Shown piece by piece: positions 1-5,222 of a stretch of 8,121 nt of DNA. The notes under the pieces were generated by a model. That model did not search any database. It was not told the DNA's origin and was given only the letters and a program-made list of their open reading frames with translations. Origin of the DNA: Alphaproteobacteria bacterium (GTDB taxonomy: Bacteria > Pseudomonadota > Alphaproteobacteria > CAAHEQ01 > UBA3637). The stretch covers positions 1 through 8,121 of the forward strand of contig JAFYBU010000093.1 of the NCBI GenBank assembly GCA_017540065.1, in the 5' to 3' direction. Both the position numbers and the translations under genes were made by a program. Within the stretch, counting starts at the first letter, position 1, and every line of letters starts with the position of its first letter.

Positions 1-1629
1 AACGAAGGTAAAGTTGAATTAACAAACACGACCATCACTGATAATATCATCAACAATGGTACGTTGGACATCAAAGAAGGTGTTGCTTTGGGAACAGTTA
101 CTGGAACAGGTATTATGAATGTTAATGCAGACTATGTTTTAAGCGCCGCTGTTTCCGGTAATACTGTTAATGTCAATGGTGTCAAGATTTCTGGTGCTGA
201 TAATTTGGCTGCAGATACGACTTTGAATGTAATTGGCGGAACACTTGATTTGGGTAATCAAGTTGCAAATGTAAAAACAGCCAGCTTCGATGCCAATTCC
301 AGTTTGTTGTTGTCGATTAACAGCCTGTCGGATTACGGGCATTTAGTTGCACAAAACATTTCTGTCGCCGAAGGTGCAAAATTGCAAGCAACCTTGGCAC
401 AAGGATTGGTAAACATTGGTGAAACGGCTTCCTTGCAATTATTGACGGCTGATAATTCAGACTTTAATAATTTTGCTGACAGTTTTGATAACAAAATGTA
501 CCATTTTGAAAAAGCTGATAAGAACGGAAAATACAATATCAGTTTGACAAAAACGGCAGAAGATGTTGTTCTTGAAGACGGGGGAGCAAAATGGGTAGCA
601 GGTGTTGCCAAGGCTTACGTTGACTCCAATACATTTGAATCTGGTACAGTCGGTTCTGATATTGCGAACAAATTGGCTGCTTTGGCACAAAATGATGCAG
701 ATGCTTTAATATCTGAAATAAAGCGCCTTGCTCCATCAGAATCACCTGTTATTCATGATCATGTTATGAATGACAGCAGCAGATTGTTCCGTGCTGTAGA
801 CAGTTATTTTCCTGGATATCGTGATCCGATTGGTGTATCCGCGGGTGATGTGTTTTCCGATGTATCTATATGGGCAAAACCATATATTGGAAAGTCAAAA
901 GTAAGTACCGGGGACGTTTTTGAAAAGCAAAAATCCTATAACAAGGGAATTATTGCAGGTATTCAGAAAAAAATCATTCCGAATTTAGACATTGGTTTCG
1001 GACTGCATTATGATGAATCAAAAATCGATATGTACAAACGTGATTTGGACGTGGATACGGTTATTGGTTTTGTGTATGGAGAATATAAGTTTGACAATTG
1101 GTTTGTGAATATGCTGACTTCTTACGGGCTTTCCGACTATGATGAAGAAAGATCCGCATTGGAAACAATGTATAAGGCAAGCTATGATGTTTATACAACA
1201 ACTCTTGCAACAACGATTGGTTATCAATTTAAGAACCTGATTCCGGAAGTTGGAATGCGGTACTATCATGTCAGACGCAGAGGGTATAAGGATTCTGCTG
1301 ATCAATATGTTCATAAGTCAAACACGAATTATGCACGTGCTGTTGCCGGTGTTCGTTACACTCAAGATTTTGGTAAGATCAGTCCGGAAGTTTATATGGG
1401 ATTAAGCTATGATGTAAAATCTCCCAACGATAATACATTTATTGATTTGTCCAACGGTTCCAGTTATATTGTTCGCGGGGAGAGCTTACCTCGTTTGGGG
1501 TGTGAATTCAGTTTGGGCTTGAATACATATTTAGGTAACAATTTAACCCTTGGAACCAGCCTTATGGGGGCTTATCGTAAAGATTATCAAGAATACACGG
1601 GAATTGTCAGATTAAGGTATGATTTCTAA
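1..1629 (+). CDS. Autotransporter, C-terminal part (passenger end, linker and beta-barrel); 5' end outside window
   Basis: This is a type Va secretion protein: the C-terminal barrel inserts in the outer membrane and the passenger is exposed outside. The reading frame is open from base 1, so the signal peptide and most of the passenger lie upstream; the TTG at 64 is not a real start. Of the 542 residues seen, about 1-200 are Asn/Thr/Val/Gly-rich short beta strands (NNGTLDI, GTGIMNVNA, GGTLDLG) typical of a beta-helical passenger. About 201-270 is a helical linker with LAPSESPVIHDHVMNDSSR, usual before the barrel. About 287-542 is the autotransporter beta-domain (PF03797 type), with alternating amphipathic strands starting at VSIWAKPYIG. 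The C-terminus, GIVRLRYDF, fits the BAM beta-signal: terminal F, Y at -2, hydrophobics at -4 and -6. The passenger shows no protease or lipase motif, so adhesin-like is only a guess. A terminator follows the TAA stop directly. The barrel assignment is secure; passenger function is unknown. Confidence 0.93.
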   Translation, partial: NEGKVELTNTTITDNIINNGTLDIKEGVALGTVTGTGIMNVNADYVLSAAVSGNTVNVNGVKISGADNLAADTTLNVIGGTLDLGNQVANVKTASFDANSSLLLSINSLSDYGHLVAQNISVAEGAKLQATLAQGLVNIGETASLQLLTADNSDFNNFADSFDNKMYHFEKADKNGKYNISLTKTAEDVVLEDGGAKWVAGVAKAYVDSNTFESGTVGSDIANKLAALAQNDADALISEIKRLAPSESPVIHDHVMNDSSRLFRAVDSYFPGYRDPIGVSAGDVFSDVSIWAKPYIGKSKVSTGDVFEKQKSYNKGIIAGIQKKIIPNLDIGFGLHYDESKIDMYKRDLDVDTVIGFVYGEYKFDNWFVNMLTSYGLSDYDEERSALETMYKASYDVYTTTLATTIGYQFKNLIPEVGMRYYHVRRRGYKDSADQYVHKSNTNYARAVAGVRYTQDFGKISPEVYMGLSYDVKSPNDNTFIDLSNGSSYIVRGESLPRLGCEFSLGLNTYLGNNLTLGTSLMGAYRKDYQEYTGIVRLRYDF

Positions 1630-1643
1630 AATATCTGAGTAAT

Positions 1644-1672
1644 AAAAGACTCCGCCTTTGGCGGGGTTTTTT
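1644..1672 (+). terminator. Rho-independent terminator of the autotransporter gene
   Basis: The stem ACTCCGCC (1649-1656) pairs with GGCGGGGT (1660-1667) around a TTT loop, with one T-G wobble, and runs into a T6 tract (1667-1672). The A-run at 1644-1647 can pair with these Ts, so the element may also work in reverse. It begins 14 bases after the autotransporter stop codon and separates that gene from the kinase-like gene. Confidence 0.92.
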
Positions 1673-1702
1673 ATAAGATTTTTTCGAAAATTTAATTAGT
1701 GG

Positions 1703-1731
1703 TTGCAAGATATAGTAAGTTATGCTATTCT
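1703..1731 (+). promoter_or_regulatory. Putative sigma70 promoter for the kinase-like gene
   Basis: TTGCAA (1703-1708) and TATTCT (1726-1731) are separated by 17 bases. A TGC just before the -10 box (1723-1725) makes it an extended -10. The region upstream (1679-1700) is almost pure A/T and contains the 10-base palindrome TTTTCGAAAA (1681-1690). Transcription would start near 1738, which excludes the upstream ATG at 1722 as a start and leaves a leader of only about ten bases. This is a motif match only, not experimental evidence. Confidence 0.6.
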
Positions 1732-1735
1732 CCCG

Positions 1736-1742
1736 AAAGGAG
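1736..1742 (+). promoter_or_regulatory. Ribosome binding site deciding the kinase-like start
   Basis: AAAGGAG lies six bases before the ATG at 1749. The in-frame ATG at 1722 has no comparable purine-rich site before it and sits inside the predicted promoter, so 1749 is the chosen start. Confidence 0.8.
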
Positions 1743-1748
1743 AAAAAG

Positions 1749-2597
1749 ATGCAGACTTTCGACTTTACGCAAATTGGCCTTAAAAAACCGCAAGAAATTA
1801 TTCCCATGGAAACGGGTTCTTGCTCTTTGAATTACTATGTTAAAAACGAAGATGGTGAATTTTTGGTCAAATTAAAAAATACGCCGAAACGCAAGGAACT
1901 TTTATCCAATAATCTGAAGGATATTTCCGGGAACGCATTTTGTCCGACATTACTTTTTGAAAAACAGGCATGGGGATATCGTGTCTTTGTTTTGAAATGG
2001 ATTCAAGGAAAAAATTATTTTCTGGAAAAGTTATCTTCCAAAACATTAAAGCAGATTATTTCTGCTTACCTGTCGTTTTTGACTTTAATTAATAAAAATA
2101 AGACCAGGGAGCTTTTACCTCAAAAAAGACCGATTGAATATTACGAAAAAATCCAATCCCCTTATTCTTTTTTGAAAACAGATTTAAGCGCCATTCAAAA
2201 AGATTTTTCTTATCAACCGACTTTTCAAATTATTCATGGTGATTTCCACTTCAAAAATATCATTATCAAAGAAGGTGAATTGCAATCATTTATTGATTTT
2301 GAAAATTTTCGTTTGGGCATTCCTACCGAAGACCTGATACGATTCTTATTGACGAACGCGGAACAGCATCGTTTTTTCCGGACAAGGTATACGGTTAATT
2401 TGTTGAAATTTTTTATTCAAGAAACCCCTTTTTCAAGGGAAGATTGGCTTTATGGTTTAGATCTGTTTGTCCTTGAAAAATACGCCAAAAGATTAAGGAA
2501 AAAAAGCGTACAACAAGGTATAAAACTTTATTACTGTAATTTATTATATCGGAAATTACGTTCGGTTATTAACGAAGCATTTGGTCATAAAAACTGA
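1749..2597 (+). CDS. Kinase-like phosphotransferase, APH/choline-kinase superfamily, substrate unknown
   Basis: This 282-residue cytoplasmic protein has the phosphotransferase (APH, PF01636-like) fold signature. A nucleotide-binding N-lobe has G23 in ETGSCSLNYY and a candidate ATP-anchoring lysine K41 in FLVKLK. Brenner's catalytic motif is IIHGDFHFKN, with H163, D165 and N170. The metal-binding motif is IDFEN, D183 to E185. The DFE form, rather than DFG, is what choline/ethanolamine kinase and LicA-like members carry, so a small alcohol or sugar is a plausible acceptor; that is inference. There is no signal peptide or clear membrane segment, and the length is normal for single-domain members. 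The C-terminus is basic and aromatic (residues 243-272). It stands alone between a terminator and the next gene's promoter. Nothing supports antibiotic resistance specifically. Fold assignment is fairly sure; the reaction is not known. Confidence 0.82.
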   Translation: MQTFDFTQIGLKKPQEIIPMETGSCSLNYYVKNEDGEFLVKLKNTPKRKELLSNNLKDISGNAFCPTLLFEKQAWGYRVFVLKWIQGKNYFLEKLSSKTLKQIISAYLSFLTLINKNKTRELLPQKRPIEYYEKIQSPYSFLKTDLSAIQKDFSYQPTFQIIHGDFHFKNIIIKEGELQSFIDFENFRLGIPTEDLIRFLLTNAEQHRFFRTRYTVNLLKFFIQETPFSREDWLYGLDLFVLEKYAKRLRKKSVQQGIKLYYCNLLYRKLRSVINEAFGHKN

Positions 2598-2601
2598 ACT
2601 C

Positions 2602-2630
2602 TTGAATTTTAATCAATAAAGCATTAAAAT
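2602..2630 (+). promoter_or_regulatory. Putative sigma70 promoter for the metallophosphoesterase gene
   Basis: TTGAAT (2602-2607) and TAAAAT (2625-2630) are 17 bases apart in the 57-base gap after the kinase-like gene. The expected start, near 2637, would give a leader of about 18 bases holding the ribosome binding site AAAGGA (2645-2650). There is no terminator between the two genes, so read-through from the kinase gene is also possible. Confidence 0.55.
2606..2630. repeat. Perfect 8-base AT inverted repeat over the promoter
   Basis: ATTTTAAT (2606-2613) and ATTAAAAT (2623-2630) are exact reverse complements with a 9-base spacer. The right arm contains the whole proposed -10 box and the left arm touches the -35 box. 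It could be an operator for a dimeric regulator. Because it is all A/T in an AT-rich gap, chance is a serious alternative. Confidence 0.4.
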
Positions 2631-2654
2631 AACCGCAATTACAGAAAGGATAAA

Positions 2655-3782
2655 ATGATGACATTGTGGATAGTAATTATGTGGGTTACGATTACGTCTT
2701 TGGGAATATCACTATCGTATCTCGGAACACGTGTGCCGAAATTTTTTAATCCGAGCTTTATTTTCGGTTTAACAAAATTACAAAAGTTTTTGATTTGCTC
2801 TTGGACAGTTATTGCTTTAATGGGGCTGGCCACGTTTTGTTTTAATTTTATTAACGCTGTTATTTGTGGCATTTATGTTGCAATGATTTGGGCCGTAAGT
2901 GATTTTATTTTTTGGATATTAAAAAAAATTTTTCAAATTTCATTTCACCATTATTATGCAGGATGGGTTGCTATTGCCGCCAGTGTAATTATTTTATCAA
3001 CAGGTTGGTATTTGAATCATCATGCTTGGCAGGTAAACTATACGGTAAAAACATCTAAAACGGTTGAACCGCTTAAAATAGTGATGTTTGCCGATTCACA
3101 TATAGGGACAACCTTCGGTGCCAATGGTTTCGAAAAACACTTAAAAAAGATGCAACAACAAAATCCGGATATCGTTGTTGTCGTGGGGGATTATGTGGAT
3201 GATGATACTACAAAAGAAGACATGATAAAATCAACTCAAGCTCTGGGAAAGATGAAAACGAAATATGGTATTTATTTTGTGTTGGGGAATCATGATAAAG
3301 GATATTACGGGGCTTCTCATCGCGGTTTTGGCCTCTGGGATTTAATAAATGAACTGACAAAAAACGGTATCATTGTTATGCAAGATGAAACAATACAGCT
3401 CAATGATTATTTTTACTTGATTGGGCGCCTCGATTTTTCCGAAGTAAAAGAAAGAAGAGCAGGGCGAAAATCCATGGATGAATTAGTAAAAAATCTGGAT
3501 AAAGATAAATACATGATTGTTTTGGATCATCAACCGGCTGATTATGAAAATCAAGCAAAATCCGAAGTGGATTTAGTTTTGTCTGGCCATACACATTGTG
3601 GACAATTATTTCCCTTTAATTGGGTGGGAAAATGGATCGGGGTAAACGATTCTGTCTATGGCTATGAAAGACGCAATAAAACAGACTTTATTGTCACATC
3701 CGGTATTTCCAATTGGGCAATAAAATTCAAAACGGGCACTAAATCCGAATATGTTGTGATCGATATTGAGCCGGAAAGATAA
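2655..3782 (+). CDS. Membrane-anchored calcineurin-like metallophosphoesterase (YkuE/YaeI type)
   Basis: This 375-residue protein is a metal-dependent phosphoesterase with a membrane N-terminus. Four hydrophobic segments lie at about 4-22, 45-66, 68-90 and 103-120. The catalytic domain (PF00149 type) follows from about 140. All metal-site motifs are present: FADSHIG (D147, H149), VVGDYVD (D179), GNHD (N212, H213, D214), LDHQPAD (H292) and SGHTHCGQ (H312, H314). The last motif reads CGQ where many relatives have GGQ. Basic residues in the first loop (R26, K29, K41, K44) and after segment 3 (K90, K91) suggest both loops are cytoplasmic, placing the catalytic domain in the periplasm; this is inference. 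The substrate is unknown; envelope lipid phosphates, as for YkuE- or LpxG-like relatives, are a possibility only. ATG at 2655 and at 2658 are both usable; AAAGGA at 2645-2650 is four and seven bases away respectively, so the second may be the true start. Confidence 0.9.
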   Translation: MMTLWIVIMWVTITSLGISLSYLGTRVPKFFNPSFIFGLTKLQKFLICSWTVIALMGLATFCFNFINAVICGIYVAMIWAVSDFIFWILKKIFQISFHHYYAGWVAIAASVIILSTGWYLNHHAWQVNYTVKTSKTVEPLKIVMFADSHIGTTFGANGFEKHLKKMQQQNPDIVVVVGDYVDDDTTKEDMIKSTQALGKMKTKYGIYFVLGNHDKGYYGASHRGFGLWDLINELTKNGIIVMQDETIQLNDYFYLIGRLDFSEVKERRAGRKSMDELVKNLDKDKYMIVLDHQPADYENQAKSEVDLVLSGHTHCGQLFPFNWVGKWIGVNDSVYGYERRNKTDFIVTSGISNWAIKFKTGTKSEYVVIDIEPER

Positions 3783-3785
3783 TTC

Positions 3786-4877
3786 CTATTTTGTTGCTTT
3801 ATATTTTTCGTGATACATTTGACGTAAGGTAGTATCTTCAAAATATTCGATTCCAATGGCTTCACGTACTTTTTTCAAGGTTTCTTGGGCCACTTTTCTG
3901 GCTTCCTTACTTCCTCGTTCTAAAATATCATAAACTTCATCAATATGGGCTTCATAATAATGACGTTTTTCGCGAATTGGTGTCAGTTCTTCTTGAAGAA
4001 TAGCATTCAAAAACTTCTTAACCTTTCCATCGCCCAGGCCGCCTTTTTGATAATGTTGTTCCATGGCTTCTAAATTTTCATATTCTGGCAAATATTTTAC
4101 AAAATGTTCCGGTTTACAAAAAGCACGTAAATAGATAAAAGGAATATTTCCTTCCAAATGTCCCGGATCTTCCACGCGCAAATGTTGAGCATCAGTGTAC
4201 ATATCCATAATCTTTTTTTGAACAACTTTAGGATCATCTGCCAAATAAATAGCGTTTCCCAAAGATTTACTCATTTTACCGTTTCCATCAGTTCCCGGCA
4301 AACGTCTGCATACTTCATTTTCCGGTAATATCATTTTGGGTTCAACCAGTATCTCCCCATATATTGAATTGAAAGAACGCACAATTTCTCGAGTTACTTC
4401 TATAATGGGTTCCTGATCTTCACCACCCGGTACATATTTTGCATTAAAAGCAGTTATATCTGCCGCTTGGCTGACGGGATAGGTTAAAAAACCCGCGGGA
4501 ATACTTTCCCCGAATTTACGATCAATGATTTCCGATTTGATGGTTGGAATTCTGTGAAGTCTTGCCAATGTGACCAAATTCATATAGTATGTTGTTAATT
4601 CTGTCAGTTCGGGAATTTGTGATTGAACGAAGATTGTCGTTTTCTTGGGATCAATTCCGACTGATAAGTAATCCAAAGCTACTTCAATTAAATTTCTGCG
4701 AATTTTTTCAGGGTCTCTGGCATTATCTGTAAGCGCTTGTAAATCTGCGATAAAAACATACAATTTGTACAAGGGATTATCTTGTAATTCAACACGTTTT
4801 TTTAAAGTACCAACATAATGTCCCAAATGCAGTTGCCCCGTGGGTCTGTCACCGGTTAATAAAATTTCCTTTGCCAT
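3786..4877 (-). CDS. trpS: Tryptophanyl-tRNA synthetase
   Basis: This cytoplasmic class Ic synthetase charges tRNA-Trp with tryptophan using ATP. Over 363 residues it shows TGDRPTGQLHLGHYVG with the HIGH-type motif HLGH at 17-20, the substrate-pocket region SIPAGFLTYPVSQAADI (125-141), GGEDQEPIIEVTREIVRSFN (151-170), and the KMSKS loop in GNGKMSKSLGN (201-205). The C-terminal anticodon-binding helical region (about 272-345) is complete. The wording matches the Streptococcus/Lactobacillus-like TrpRS subfamily more than the E. coli-type enzyme, which has TIGN in place of HLGH. The last 18 residues (346-363) extend past the YF where I recall such enzymes ending. The ribosome site AAAAGGAT (4890-4884) is six bases before the ATG. 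It is downstream of the acylphosphatase gene but has its own promoter, and no T-box or leader peptide fits in the short leader. It ends three bases from the convergent metallophosphoesterase gene. Confidence 0.97.
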   Translation of the reverse strand: MAKEILLTGDRPTGQLHLGHYVGTLKKRVELQDNPLYKLYVFIADLQALTDNARDPEKIRRNLIEVALDYLSVGIDPKKTTIFVQSQIPELTELTTYYMNLVTLARLHRIPTIKSEIIDRKFGESIPAGFLTYPVSQAADITAFNAKYVPGGEDQEPIIEVTREIVRSFNSIYGEILVEPKMILPENEVCRRLPGTDGNGKMSKSLGNAIYLADDPKVVQKKIMDMYTDAQHLRVEDPGHLEGNIPFIYLRAFCKPEHFVKYLPEYENLEAMEQHYQKGGLGDGKVKKFLNAILQEELTPIREKRHYYEAHIDEVYDILERGSKEARKVAQETLKKVREAIGIEYFEDTTLRQMYHEKYKATK

Positions 4878-4903
4878 TTTAAATCCTTTTGTTGATTGAG
4901 AAT

Positions 4904-4932
4904 ATAATACAAAAAATTCACTTAAAAATCAA
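4904..4932 (-). promoter_or_regulatory. Putative sigma70 promoter for trpS
   Basis: Read on the - strand, TTGATT (4932-4927) and TATTAT (4909-4904) are 17 bases apart. Transcription would start near 4897, about 20 bases before the trpS ATG. The promoter fits wholly inside the 60-base gap after the acylphosphatase stop, so trpS can be expressed independently of the operon upstream. Confidence 0.65.
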
Positions 4933-4937
4933 GCTTT

Positions 4938-5222
4938 TTATACGCTGGCTACAATTTTGAATACACCTTTTTCAATCGGTGGTTCGGCTGCGACAGGAAC
5001 ATTGACCCACTTTATTTCAATGACCTTACCAAACAAAGGTCCTTTTTGACATTCTTGCCAAAAGGCCAACTCGTTTGTTTCTAATCCTTCTGCCATTATC
5101 TCTACACGCCCGTCGGATAGATTTCTGACCCATCCGGATAAATTCAACTTCTCGGCATGTCTTTGTGCCCAAGCACGAAAACCGACTCCTTGAACACGTC
5201 CCGAAACAGTGAAATGTTTCAT
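4938..5222 (-). CDS. acyP: Acylphosphatase
   Basis: This small cytoplasmic enzyme hydrolyses the carboxyl-phosphate bond of acyl phosphates such as acetyl phosphate or 1,3-bisphosphoglycerate. Its 94 residues match the usual length of about 90. Both signatures are intact: GRVQGVGFR (8-16), with R16 as the phosphate-binding arginine, and GWVRNLSDGRVE (30-41), with N34 as the catalytic asparagine. There is no HypF-like extension, so it is the stand-alone form. The ATG overlaps the asmA-like stop codon by four bases (ATGA at 5222-5219), with AGGA (5231-5228) five bases upstream, which points to translational coupling as the third gene of the operon. Its true cellular substrate is uncertain, as for the family in general. 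Confidence 0.95.
   Translation of the reverse strand: MKHFTVSGRVQGVGFRAWAQRHAEKLNLSGWVRNLSDGRVEIMAEGLETNELAFWQECQKGPLFGKVIEIKWVNVPVAAEPPIEKGVFKIVASV

Noticed and set aside
64..66. TTG as start of a 521-residue autotransporter
   Set aside because: The frame is open to base 1 and the codons before 64 read as normal beta-helix passenger sequence, so this is an internal position of a longer protein.
1722..1748. Start of the kinase-like gene at ATG 1722
   Set aside because: There is no ribosome site before it, it lies inside the predicted promoter, and ATG 1749 has AAAGGAG at ideal spacing.
1749..2597. Aminoglycoside resistance gene
   Set aside because: Only the general APH fold motifs are present. 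DFE and the lack of recognisable acceptor-site features do not support a drug substrate, and there is no mobile context.
2921..2933. A8T5 tract in the phosphoesterase gene as a phase-variation switch
   Set aside because: It encodes the normal end of a membrane helix (LKKIF), and such short runs are frequent in this AT-rich sequence, for example also near 6244 and 7451. No frame break is seen.
3773..3793. Terminator between the convergent genes
   Set aside because: Only a four-base GGAA/TTCC stem with a six-base loop and a weak T-run is present; too unstable.
4924..4939. Terminator after acyP
   Set aside because: Five A/T pairs around TCAAGC have no GC stem. The same bases form the -35 region of the trpS promoter.
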